Both the position numbers and the translations under genes were made by a program. A DNA stretch of 51,227 bases from Natrialba swarupiae (GTDB taxonomy: Archaea > Halobacteriota > Halobacteria > Halobacteriales > Natrialbaceae), in contig NZ_VTAW01000025.1 of the NCBI RefSeq assembly GCF_008245225.1, positions 1-51,227 on the forward strand, in the 5' to 3' direction. Numbering within the stretch: the stretch's first letter is position 1; every line of letters starts with the position of its first letter. Under the pieces are notes generated by a model, which had not been told where the DNA came from, ran no database searches, and was given only the letters and a program-made list of their open reading frames with translations. This document shows, piece after piece, positions 9,261 through 17,254 of the stretch.

Positions 9261-9301
9261 TAGCGAGAGAATCCCGCCGTTCACGCCGGGCGAGGATGTC
9301 A
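9261..9301 (+). mobile_element. Solo right end of an IS1341/IS605-type element
   Basis: The sequence AGCGAGAGAATCCCGCCGTT, continuing through ACGCCGGG to GAGGATGTCA, is the typical right-end hairpin and tail of a haloarchaeal TnpB element with no transposase beside it. The reverse complement of 36573-36615 is closely similar. Both copies lie beside the two related ATPase genes: this one just after the intact copy, the other just before the truncated one. Confidence 0.5.
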
Positions 9302-9338
9302 CCCCTCCCCTACTTGTGAAGCAACGTGTTTCGTCTTC

Positions 9339-10271
9339 CTAGTTCGCGTGCTGATTGCGATACCACTCGATAGTCTGCTCGAGGCCCTCACGAATCGATA
9401 CAGTTGGTTCGTAGTCGAGGTGCTCGGTGGCTTTCGAGATATCGGCTTCGGAGTGGTCGATGTCGCCAGCTCGAGCCTCCGTGTGGACGATGTCCGAGTT
9501 CGTATCAGTAATGTCCTGAATGAGTTCGGCTAATTTACGGATGGTGATCGACTCGCCAGTGCCGATATTGTACGCTTCGCCGACTGCGTCAGTGGTTGCG
9601 GCGTTGCGGTTGGCCTGGACAACATCGTCGATGAAGACGAAATCCCGGGTCTGTTGACCATCGCCGTAGACCGTGATATCCTCACCCGAGAGGGCCTGGT
9701 CGACGAAGACGCTGATCACGCCGCTGTAGTCGCCGGCTACCTGTCCCGGCCCGTAGACGTTGAAATAGCGGAGCGCAATCGTCTCGAGGTCGTAGAGCTC
9801 GTTGTACAGGCGTGCGTAGTGATCGATGGTGAGTTTGTCGAGGCCGTACGGTGAGGTCGGCTCTTTCGAGTGGCTCTCGGAGATGGGAGTTTCGTTGGGG
9901 TGACCATAGATCGCCGCACTTGAGGCGAGCACGACGCGAGTCTCCTGGGTCCGTGCCTGCTCAAGCAAGGAGAGCGTCGCGTCGACGTTGATCTCGTGGC
10001 TTGTGGTCGGGTTCTCGGTGGATTCGGCGACGCTGACGAGGGCCGCCTCGTGGAAGATCAGATCCAGCGACTGGGGCCAAGCGGCATCGTCACGGATATC
10101 GGCCTCGTGAAGCGTCGCCCCAGACGGGACGTTCTTCCGGCGACCGGTCGTGAGATTGTCGAGAATGTGGACGGTACTGTCGCCGGTTACGGCTCGAGCG
10201 AGATGGCTGCCGATGAAGCCAGCGCCCCCAGTGACGAGGATCGACTGATCGGTGGGAGTGCATGCGGGCAT
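9339..10271 (-). CDS. NAD-dependent sugar epimerase/dehydratase
   Basis: 310 residues, an extended short-chain dehydrogenase/reductase. It has the N-terminal NAD-binding motif VTGGAGFIGSHL near residues 13-24, a catalytic Tyr-x-x-x-Lys in SPYGLDK, and RYFNVYGPGQ, as in UDP-glucose 4-epimerase-like enzymes. It probably converts a UDP-sugar for the adjacent glycan pathway; the exact substrate cannot be read. The start at 10271 (MPACTP) was preferred over an upstream ATG because a TATA-like GAAATACATC lies 25 bases ahead of it. It points away from the dehydrogenase operon that begins at 10836. Confidence 0.85.
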   Translation of the reverse strand: MPACTPTDQSILVTGGAGFIGSHLARAVTGDSTVHILDNLTTGRRKNVPSGATLHEADIRDDAAWPQSLDLIFHEAALVSVAESTENPTTSHEINVDATLSLLEQARTQETRVVLASSAAIYGHPNETPISESHSKEPTSPYGLDKLTIDHYARLYNELYDLETIALRYFNVYGPGQVAGDYSGVISVFVDQALSGEDITVYGDGQQTRDFVFIDDVVQANRNAATTDAVGEAYNIGTGESITIRKLAELIQDITDTNSDIVHTEARAGDIDHSEADISKATEHLDYEPTVSIREGLEQTIEWYRNQHAN

Positions 10272-10290
10272 AGTAGAGAGTATCACGACC

Positions 10291-10300
10291 GATGTATTTC
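10291..10300 (-). promoter_or_regulatory. TATA-like box for the epimerase
   Basis: GAAATACATC on the minus strand, centred about 25 bases ahead of the ATG at 10271. This fits leaderless transcription and supports that start over the in-frame ATG at 10331. Confidence 0.4.
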
Positions 10301-10835
10301 TGTTCCGGTCCATCGACGGACACTCCGTCAACGTGTCGAACGTCTGAACCAGAGACTATTAGTACGTTCACTCGAGACTGAATACCAGTTTCAGTCCACC
10401 GCGTGAGGGCGCTGCACAATGGTCGATTCAACGGGAGATAACAAACCGAAATGGGGGGCCGACGGGGCGACCGTTGGCTACGAGTACGCCGACGACTCGA
10501 GTCCACCAGTGATCGGGAGAGATGCGGCCCTCCTGTCCGAGGGTGCTGTGGGCCGCACGTCGTTCATCGTTGCAAGGGGCCGTCGTGACCACGAAGTGCC
10601 AGAAGAATCAATAGCTATCGGTACACCCACACAACATACGGAACGAGCTGAATATCTCCAGGGGGAGAACAGTATCTAATGAGATCTATCGCGAACCCGG
10701 AACGCGGAAAAAGAGTGAACGATCGTGCCGAACCGGGTATCCCAGCAGGATACTCGCGAACCGACCGGAGGGGCGCGAGCTCGAGTCGACGTTCGTCAGT
10801 GGGTGTGGCCTCGAGTTCGGTTGGGGTGAGAGCCG
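10301..10835. other. Divergent intergenic region, weak ORF only
   Basis: About 535 bases between the epimerase and the nucleotide-sugar dehydrogenase. An 86-codon frame at 10419-10679 (MVDSTGDNKPKWGADGATVG at its start) is open but has no recognisable family. It is reported here rather than as a gene. A GGGGTGAG sequence 6-13 bases before the ATG at 10836 could act as a ribosome binding site. Confidence 0.35.
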
Positions 10836-12170
10836 ATGAGTGAAAGGAAACGCTCGACGGGCGACAGAATCCAGGCGATTTCCAGGAGCGACACCGCCAG
10901 TATCTGCGTCGTCGGCCTCGGCTACGTGGGTCTTCCACTCGCTTCTGGGTTCGACCAGGCCGGCCACGACGTCAGCGGCTACGACATCGACCCAGAAACG
11001 GTCACGGCGCTCGAAAACGGCGTCGACCCGACTGGCGACGTCGGCGACGAAGCGATCCGTGACGGGACCATCGAGTTTACGACCGACCCGACTGCGATCG
11101 GCGACGCCGAGTACGTGATCGTCGCGGTTCCCACGCCAGTCGACGATCTCGAGAAGCCCAACCTCGAGCTCGTCGAGAGTGCCGGGCGAACAGTTGGCGA
11201 GCACCTACAGGAGGGTGCCACCGCGATTCTGGAGTCGACCGTCTATCCCGGTGCGACTCGCGAGGAGTTCGTCCCCGCCATCGAGGAAGCCTCCGGGATG
11301 ACCGCTGGCGAGGAGTTCGGCGTCGGCTACTCCCCCGAACGGATGGTTCCCGGCGACGACGACCACGGCCTGCGAAACGTCGTCAAGATCGTCAGCGGGA
11401 TGACCGACGAGACACTCGATGAGGTCGCCACCCTCTACGGGTCGGTGGTCGACGCGGGCGTCCACCGCGCGCCGACGATCGAGACCGCCGAAGCCGCGAA
11501 ATGCGTCGAAAACACCCAGCGGGATCTCAACATCGCGCTGGTCAACGAGCTCGCGGTGGCCTGTGACCACCTCGGGCTGGATACCCAGGCCGTCCTCGAG
11601 GCGGCGGGCACGAAGTGGAACTTCCACGACTACCGGCCCGGCCTCGTCGGCGGCCACTGCATCCCCGTCGATCCCTTTTACCTGATCTACGAGTCCGAAC
11701 AGAACGGGTTCGCGCCCGAGCTGATCCGGAAGGCCCGCGAGGTCAACGAGTACGTCCCCGAGCACGTCGCGAAGATGACGATCAAGGCGTTGAACGACGC
11801 CGGGAAGGTGTTGCGGGACAGCCGCGTGCTGGTGCTCGGGCTGGCGTACAAACCCAACGTCGGCGACATCCGGACGTCGGCGATCGACGGCACGATCGAC
11901 GAACTCCGCGAGTACGACGTCGAGGTCGTCGGCTTCGATCCGCACGCGGAAAACGAGGCGATTACTGACGAGTTCGGCATCGACGTCCAGAAGGAACTCG
12001 ACGTCGAGGGATTCGACGGCCTCATCGCTGGAACCCCACACAGCGAGTTCTACGGGCTGCCGTTCGGCGACCTGGCCTACGAGATGGCCGAGGAACCGGT
12101 ACTGGTCGACGTCGACGGGACGTTCGAGGAACAGGCACACGAACACGGCTTTCGGTACCGCAAACTCTGA
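10836..12170 (+). CDS. Nucleotide-sugar 6-dehydrogenase (UDP-HexNAc/UDP-glucose type)
   Basis: 444 residues, of the UDP-glucose/GDP-mannose dehydrogenase superfamily, which oxidises a nucleotide sugar to the uronic acid with two NAD+. Visible motifs are the Rossmann loop GLGYVG at 27-32, ESTVYPGAT near 133-141, the conserved ENTQRDLNIALVNE helix and the catalytic cysteine C275 in GGHCIPVDPFYL. The KWNFHDYRPGLVGGHC context is closer to UDP-N-acetylhexosamine dehydrogenases (WbpA/TviB group) than to UDP-glucose dehydrogenase, so an amino-uronic acid product is favoured. The next gene starts within the stop codon (TGATG), so the two are translationally coupled. Confidence 0.88.
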   Translation: MSERKRSTGDRIQAISRSDTASICVVGLGYVGLPLASGFDQAGHDVSGYDIDPETVTALENGVDPTGDVGDEAIRDGTIEFTTDPTAIGDAEYVIVAVPTPVDDLEKPNLELVESAGRTVGEHLQEGATAILESTVYPGATREEFVPAIEEASGMTAGEEFGVGYSPERMVPGDDDHGLRNVVKIVSGMTDETLDEVATLYGSVVDAGVHRAPTIETAEAAKCVENTQRDLNIALVNELAVACDHLGLDTQAVLEAAGTKWNFHDYRPGLVGGHCIPVDPFYLIYESEQNGFAPELIRKAREVNEYVPEHVAKMTIKALNDAGKVLRDSRVLVLGLAYKPNVGDIRTSAIDGTIDELREYDVEVVGFDPHAENEAITDEFGIDVQKELDVEGFDGLIAGTPHSEFYGLPFGDLAYEMAEEPVLVDVDGTFEEQAHEHGFRYRKL

Positions 12171-13339
12171 TGTACCGGGACCACTCGATCGGCGTCGTCA
12201 TCCCGGCGTACAACGAGGAAGGGTTCGTCGGCGACGTCATCCGCGAGATGCCCGACTACGTCGACCGGATGTACCTGATCGACGACTGCTCGACCGACGG
12301 CACCTGGGAGGAGATCCACGAGGCCGCCCGCGAGGACGCTTCGGCCGTGGAACTCGAGTACACCGGCGGGCTCGACGGCGCGGACGGCGAAGCCGAGGGC
12401 GACGACGCGGGCGAGCGGGAAGTCGCCGTCGACGGCGGATCAGCGCCTCGAGACGGCGAGGCCGGTGACAGTCGGGTACCGCCCGACCCCGTTCCCGACG
12501 GCGGTGAGAGCCTCCTCGCCCAGCGGGCGATCGTCGAACCGTCGATCGGGCGCGTCGTGCCGATCCAGCACCGCGAGAACCTGGGGGCCGGCGGCGCGAT
12601 CAAGACCGGGTATCTCGCGGCGCTCGAGGACGCGGTGGACATCGTGCCCACCGTGGACGGCGACGGCCAGATGGATCTGTCGCAGCTGCCGAAGTTACTG
12701 GATCCGATCGTGGAGGACGAGGCCGACTACGCGAAGGGCAATCGGCTGCTGTACAGGGAGTACCGCGCGGACATGCCGCCGTTTCGCTTCTTCGGGAACT
12801 CGATCCTGACGTTCCTGACGAAGATCGCGTCGGGCTACTGGAAGACGATGGATCCCCAGAACGGGTACACGGCGATCTCCCACTACGCGCTGGCGAACGT
12901 CGGCCTCGAGAACATGTACGAGTACTACGGCTACTGTAACGATCTCCTGGTGAAGCTAAACGCCAAGGGGATGCGGGTGGCCGACGTGGCGATGCCCGCC
13001 GTCTACGGCGACGAGGAGTCCTCGATCGACTACACGACGTACATCCGGAAGGTGTCGTGGATGCTGCTGAAGAACTTCTTCTGGCGGCTCAAGGTGAAGT
13101 ACCTCGTGCTGGACTTCCACCCGCTCGCGCTGTTTTACCTGTTCGGGGCAGCGACGGCGGCGCTGGGGATGGCTGGCGGGGCGTGGTCGCTGTACGCGAA
13201 GTTCGTGATCGGGGATTCGCTGTTCGTACGGGCGTCCGCGAGCCTGCTGTTGTTCTCGGTCGGCAGCATGTTCGTCATGTTCGCGATGCTGTTCGATATG
13301 CAAGCGAACGAGAACAAGGAGGTGCAGGTGCGTGAGTAA
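12170..13339 (+). CDS. Family 2 glycosyltransferase, membrane-anchored
   Basis: 389 residues. A GT2 fold of the dolichol-phosphate sugar synthase type: VVIPAYNEEG near the N-terminus, DDCSTDGTW, the ENLGAGGAIKTGY block and the metal-binding VDGDGQMD. Two hydrophobic helices near the C-terminus (LALFYLFGAATAALG and LLLFSVGSMFVMFAML) anchor it in the membrane. It probably charges dolichol phosphate or starts the lipid-linked glycan. An acidic, glycine-rich insertion of about 50-60 residues (roughly 65-120) interrupts the catalytic domain between the DDCSTDG motif and the next conserved strand, which is unusual. It starts inside the upstream stop codon and ends inside the next gene. Confidence 0.85.
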   Translation: MYRDHSIGVVIPAYNEEGFVGDVIREMPDYVDRMYLIDDCSTDGTWEEIHEAAREDASAVELEYTGGLDGADGEAEGDDAGEREVAVDGGSAPRDGEAGDSRVPPDPVPDGGESLLAQRAIVEPSIGRVVPIQHRENLGAGGAIKTGYLAALEDAVDIVPTVDGDGQMDLSQLPKLLDPIVEDEADYAKGNRLLYREYRADMPPFRFFGNSILTFLTKIASGYWKTMDPQNGYTAISHYALANVGLENMYEYYGYCNDLLVKLNAKGMRVADVAMPAVYGDEESSIDYTTYIRKVSWMLLKNFFWRLKVKYLVLDFHPLALFYLFGAATAALGMAGGAWSLYAKFVIGDSLFVRASASLLLFSVGSMFVMFAMLFDMQANENKEVQVRE

Positions 13340-14309
13340 CGACCTCTCGAGAAGATCACAGGACGGGTCCACCGACGAGTCCGTCACTCTCGAATACGAT
13401 GAGGTCGAACAATTCGATTCGATCTCACCGACCCGGGAGACGGAACCCGAGTTTTCGTTCGGCGATAAGATCGTCTGTATAACTTTGGACCTCGAAAACG
13501 ACTGGGAGTTCGACGATCCTCAGTATGATCATCTTACGCTCAAGTATCTCGACGATTTCATAGAACTGATCGCCGGTTTGGACGTTCCGCTAACTGTGTT
13601 CGTGGTCGGTCAAACCCTCGAGCGATACCCAGAGGCTGTCGACCGACTTGACGAACACTTGAACTGCGAGTTCCATCTCCACTCGTATCAACACGATACC
13701 TCGAAGAGCTACGACTTCCGGACGGAAATCCAACGAGGGGTCGAAGTGTTTCGCGATCACTTCGGAGAACCACCGAAGGGATACAGAGCACCCCAGGGAA
13801 ACATCGAGCCGGCAGAATTGCCGATACTAGAGGAAGAAGGGTTTGTCTTCGACTCCAGCGTCTTCCCATCGTATCGACCCGGCGTTTACAACAATCTTCG
13901 CGCGCCGTTATGCCCATACGTTCCCGAGACGGCGACGGAACTGCTCGAAATACCCGTCGCATCGACTCCGGGAACGCGCATCCCGATCGTACACAGCTAT
14001 CTCAAACTGTTTGGACGACCATACCTGTATTACCTGAAACACGCGCCTCTCCCAGACGTTCTCGTTTATAACGTTCACTTACAGGATCTGTATCGAACAG
14101 CATCGTACAATCGCCTCCCGACGGTGAAGCGGCACATCTACGAACGGAATATCGACCGGACCGAGTCGCTGTTCGTCCGGGTCATCAACCTCTTTCGAGA
14201 CCGCGGTTATCGACCGGCGACGGCGACCGATTTACTCGAAATCGAATGGACCGATCAACGTCTCAACCATGGGGAGCGTGGCGGAAAGAACCCATCGATC
14301 GAGAAGTAA
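13332..14309 (+). CDS. Polysaccharide deacetylase (NodB-type)
   Basis: 325 residues from a GTG start that overlaps the upstream gene by 8 bases. NodB-homology features are the catalytic-type D53 in TLDLEND, a metal-binding H-x-x-x-H (H117, H121) in HLHSYQHD, and YRAPQGN near 151-157. It would remove an N-acetyl group from an amino sugar. No signal peptide is visible, so it probably acts on a cytoplasmic or lipid-linked precursor. It directly precedes a formyltransferase, so deacetylation followed by formylation of the freed amine is an attractive pathway. Confidence 0.82.
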   Translation: MSNDLSRRSQDGSTDESVTLEYDEVEQFDSISPTRETEPEFSFGDKIVCITLDLENDWEFDDPQYDHLTLKYLDDFIELIAGLDVPLTVFVVGQTLERYPEAVDRLDEHLNCEFHLHSYQHDTSKSYDFRTEIQRGVEVFRDHFGEPPKGYRAPQGNIEPAELPILEEEGFVFDSSVFPSYRPGVYNNLRAPLCPYVPETATELLEIPVASTPGTRIPIVHSYLKLFGRPYLYYLKHAPLPDVLVYNVHLQDLYRTASYNRLPTVKRHIYERNIDRTESLFVRVINLFRDRGYRPATATDLLEIEWTDQRLNHGERGGKNPSIEK

Positions 14310-14314
14310 CTAAT

Positions 14315-15043
14315 ATGTCTAAAACTGTCGTATTGCTGATTGAAGCAACCGGTCTAAAGGGCCGTAAGGTAATTCGCCATCTCGCCACGGATAGTCGGTT
14401 TTCCGAAAAGTTCGACCTCAGGGTAGTACTGGACGATACCGGTGAGGCGACCGATACACTCGATCGGTGGAACGTTCCGTGGGATGTGACGAACAACCGA
14501 TCCAATCCCAAAACAGCGCTTGAACGTGTTTCACCGGAGAGCGGTATCGATTATCTCGTCGCCTGTGGGTGGGGGTATCTCCTTCCCGATGACGTGCTGT
14601 CAATTCCGGAACAGGCCGCGCTTAACTGCCACAGTTCATACCTCCCTGATTACAAAGGACTGTCAGTATATCGCCCACAGTGGGCCCACGCCGAACGATA
14701 TGGTGGAGCGACGATTCACGTCATGAACGAAGAGATTGACGAAGGACCAATTATCACGCAAGGGCGGTTCACGATTACACTATGGGATACACCGTTGGAT
14801 ATCGCTCACAAGTACAGCGATCTCACGGCCCCGCTGCTCCGCGAAGCGATCGCGCTGATCGAACAAGGGTACGAAGGAACGGCTCACTCGGGCGGTCGAT
14901 ACTTCTCGAAAGTTCCATGGACCACCACGCTCACTCACGGCATTGTAAATCACGTGTGTCGCGCGTTCGGGTTCTCGTACAGATGGGAAATCGAACCAAC
15001 CAAGGAAGCAAAGTTCGGCAGTGTCAGGGGGGAGTGTGAATGA
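14315..15043 (+). CDS. Formyltransferase-family protein (sugar N-formyltransferase?)
   Basis: 242 residues. The formyl-transfer core is clear: Asn104 and His106 in LNCHSSYLPDYKG, then D142 in MNEEIDEGPI, which correspond to the Asn/His/Asp catalytic set of methionyl-tRNA and sugar formyltransferases using N10-formyl-tetrahydrofolate. It is shorter than a methionyl-tRNA enzyme, and archaea do not formylate initiator tRNA, so a sugar amine is the likely acceptor. ATG 14315 lies 5 bases after the deacetylase stop. The stop overlaps the ATP-grasp start. Confidence 0.82.
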   Translation: MSKTVVLLIEATGLKGRKVIRHLATDSRFSEKFDLRVVLDDTGEATDTLDRWNVPWDVTNNRSNPKTALERVSPESGIDYLVACGWGYLLPDDVLSIPEQAALNCHSSYLPDYKGLSVYRPQWAHAERYGGATIHVMNEEIDEGPIITQGRFTITLWDTPLDIAHKYSDLTAPLLREAIALIEQGYEGTAHSGGRYFSKVPWTTTLTHGIVNHVCRAFGFSYRWEIEPTKEAKFGSVRGECE

Positions 15044-16206
15044 AACGAGCGCTCGTTCTCGACGGACGATCGCTTTCGAGCCTTGCAGTCGTCCGCTCGC
15101 TCGGTTCGAACGGGTATCGGATTCACGGTGGAGATTCGTTCAAATGGAATCTCACGTCCTTCTCGAAACACGTCGATAAACGTCTCGTGTATCCCGATCC
15201 AGAAGATTCCCCTCATCATTTCACTGAGGCGATTATTGATCACATCAAACACGAGAATTACGACGTAGTCCTTCCAACTCGGGACGTGACGACGAGCCTC
15301 CTCTCCGCCAATCAAGACCGGATCAACGAATATACGAACACGTATCTCGCCAGCAGCGACGTCATGGACGTGTTCATGGACAAAGGTGAGACGATCAAAC
15401 TCGCCAACGATGCTCAGGTTCCTACCCCCAAGACGTACTTTCCCGAACGGAAGAGCATAGAACAGATTGCAGACGAGATCTCCTATCCTGCACTCGTTCG
15501 CCCCAGACGAAGTGCGGGCTCGAGAGGCATTACTCGAGTCGAATCCGACCGAGAGCTGAAATCTGCGTTTCTCGAGGTGAAAGAGGAGTACGGGATCCCG
15601 ATGATTCAGGAGTACGTCGAAAAAACGGGGTATACAACTGCCTGTGTTCTTTTGGACGGAGAACAGAATGAGGTTGCATCCTTTTCGTACGAACGGATCA
15701 AGGAGTATCCACTTAGCGGGGGACCGACGGTCGTCGGGAAGAGTACTGATGATTCCGAAGCAAAAGAGTACGCGAAACGTCTTCTCACTGCAGGGAACTG
15801 GAAAGGAGTTGCCGAGGTTGAGTTTATCGTTGATCAACAAGGTACACCCAGACTTTTAGAAGTGAATCCACGTTTCTGGATGCCTGTCCAGTTACCAATC
15901 GAGGCAGGTGTAGACTTCCCGATGTTAGTCACAAAACTAGCGGAAGGTGAATCGGTCACTCGCCCAATCGAGTACAAGACCAACGTTACGTACAGGTGGG
16001 TACTCCCAAATGAGATACTTCATTTCCTTAAATCCGGCATCGAAATATCGGACATGATAGAGTTGTTCCAATCACCGTTCAAAAACACGTGCTATGGAAC
16101 TCTCTCATTTGATGATCCAATGGCCATGATTGGTACTGGTGCCCAGAGTATCAATTTCCTATTGGATAAAGAAAAGCGACAGTCAGTACTTGATCGAGAA
16201 TGGTGA
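15040..16206 (+). CDS. ATP-grasp ligase (carboxylate-amine type)
   Basis: 388 residues, ATP-grasp fold. An N-terminal pre-ATP domain begins ALVLDGRSLSSLAVVRSLG; PALVRPRRSAGSRGI is the glycine-rich ATP loop; GVAEVEFIVDQQG and LLEVNPRFW supply the metal-binding acidic residues and Asn. Such enzymes form amide bonds between a carboxylate and an amine. In this locus it could attach an amino acid or acid to an amino sugar or uronic acid. The ATG overlaps the upstream TGA. Base composition changes within this gene: the 5' half is GC-richer than the 3' half. Confidence 0.82.
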   Translation: MKRALVLDGRSLSSLAVVRSLGSNGYRIHGGDSFKWNLTSFSKHVDKRLVYPDPEDSPHHFTEAIIDHIKHENYDVVLPTRDVTTSLLSANQDRINEYTNTYLASSDVMDVFMDKGETIKLANDAQVPTPKTYFPERKSIEQIADEISYPALVRPRRSAGSRGITRVESDRELKSAFLEVKEEYGIPMIQEYVEKTGYTTACVLLDGEQNEVASFSYERIKEYPLSGGPTVVGKSTDDSEAKEYAKRLLTAGNWKGVAEVEFIVDQQGTPRLLEVNPRFWMPVQLPIEAGVDFPMLVTKLAEGESVTRPIEYKTNVTYRWVLPNEILHFLKSGIEISDMIELFQSPFKNTCYGTLSFDDPMAMIGTGAQSINFLLDKEKRQSVLDREW

Positions 16207-16210
16207 TTTG

Positions 16211-17254
16211 ATGAAAGTACTAGTCCAAATCACTCATCCCGCACATGTACACTTCTTTCGCCCCTACATTGAAGAGGCGGCTGATCTCGGTCACAATGTT
16301 CGCGTGATTGCAATCAGAAAGGAGATGTCTCTTGATTTACTGGATTCATATGGAATTAGCTACGATATCGTCTGTCAGCCTGCAAAACGGGATATTAACC
16401 AGATCCGCACACAAATGCGACTTACGCGGGGCACTTACCGGGCTGCAAAATCCTTTAACCCTGACGTTTTGACCGCCATTGGCGGCACCTCGGTTTCACA
16501 TGTGTCAAAGTTAGTAGATGGAAAATCGTTGGTGTTCTACGACACCGAACACGCTACGTTGCAAAATAGCATCACATATCCGTTTGCAGAACGAATTTGT
16601 ACTCCGGATTGTTATCAAGATAATATTGGACCTAAACAAGTTCGTTATCCTGGGTATCATGAATTAGCATATCTTCACCCAGATCGTTTTGAAGCGGATC
16701 CGTCTGTGCTTGAAACAGTTGGTGTAAGTGAATCAGACTCAATAGTCATCTTACGTATCGTCTCGTGGGAGGCTGCTCATGACGTTGGAGAGGATGGGTT
16801 TGACGATATTCGAGATGTTGTTCAACAATTAGAAAGCACAGGTGCCAAAGTTTTGATCACGTCTGAAGCACCGCTTCCACGTGAACTTGAAACAAATCGT
16901 GCATCAGTACCTCCGCATAAGATGCATGATCTAATGAGTTTTGCAGATCTATTTATCGGTGAAGGATCAACAATGGCCGCTGAATCTGCTGTTTTAGGTA
17001 CCCCTGCTATCTATGTTTCATCAATTGAACTGGGATACACAAATGAATTAGAAGAAAAGTATGACCTCGTGTACAACTGCTCTGGGGAAAATAAGCAAAA
17101 GAAGGCTATTGAGAAGGCAATATCTATCCTAAGCGACAATGACCACCAAATTTGGCAACACAGACGTGAAAAGTTATTTGAAGATAAAATTGACACCACT
17201 CAATTCATAATAGAGCAAATATCGGATATGGCAGGCCATTCTTCTAAGACATGA
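16211..17254 (+). CDS. DUF354-family glycosyltransferase-like protein
   Basis: 347 residues. It matches the archaeal DUF354 type: MKVLVQITHPAHVHFFRPYI at the start, TAIGGTSVSHVSK in the middle, a DTEHA motif, RYPGYHELAYLHP, and a C-terminal FIGEGSTMAAESAVLGTPAI as in GT-B enzymes of the UDP-GlcNAc epimerase/MurG type. It is probably a cytoplasmic glycosyltransferase. The start is 5 bases after the upstream stop, and its TGA overlaps the next ATG. It is AT-rich with codon use unlike 9-14 kb, suggesting transfer. Confidence 0.8.
   Translation: MKVLVQITHPAHVHFFRPYIEEAADLGHNVRVIAIRKEMSLDLLDSYGISYDIVCQPAKRDINQIRTQMRLTRGTYRAAKSFNPDVLTAIGGTSVSHVSKLVDGKSLVFYDTEHATLQNSITYPFAERICTPDCYQDNIGPKQVRYPGYHELAYLHPDRFEADPSVLETVGVSESDSIVILRIVSWEAAHDVGEDGFDDIRDVVQQLESTGAKVLITSEAPLPRELETNRASVPPHKMHDLMSFADLFIGEGSTMAAESAVLGTPAIYVSSIELGYTNELEEKYDLVYNCSGENKQKKAIEKAISILSDNDHQIWQHRREKLFEDKIDTTQFIIEQISDMAGHSSKT

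Noticed and set aside
10419..10679. Possible 86-residue gene
   Set aside because: There is no family resemblance, partner or promoter. Mentioned only in the intergenic entry.
11205..12146. 313-codon minus-strand frame opposite the nucleotide-sugar dehydrogenase
   Set aside because: Its length comes from the GC-rich codon pattern of the dehydrogenase, which has all catalytic motifs. The antisense product has no domain.
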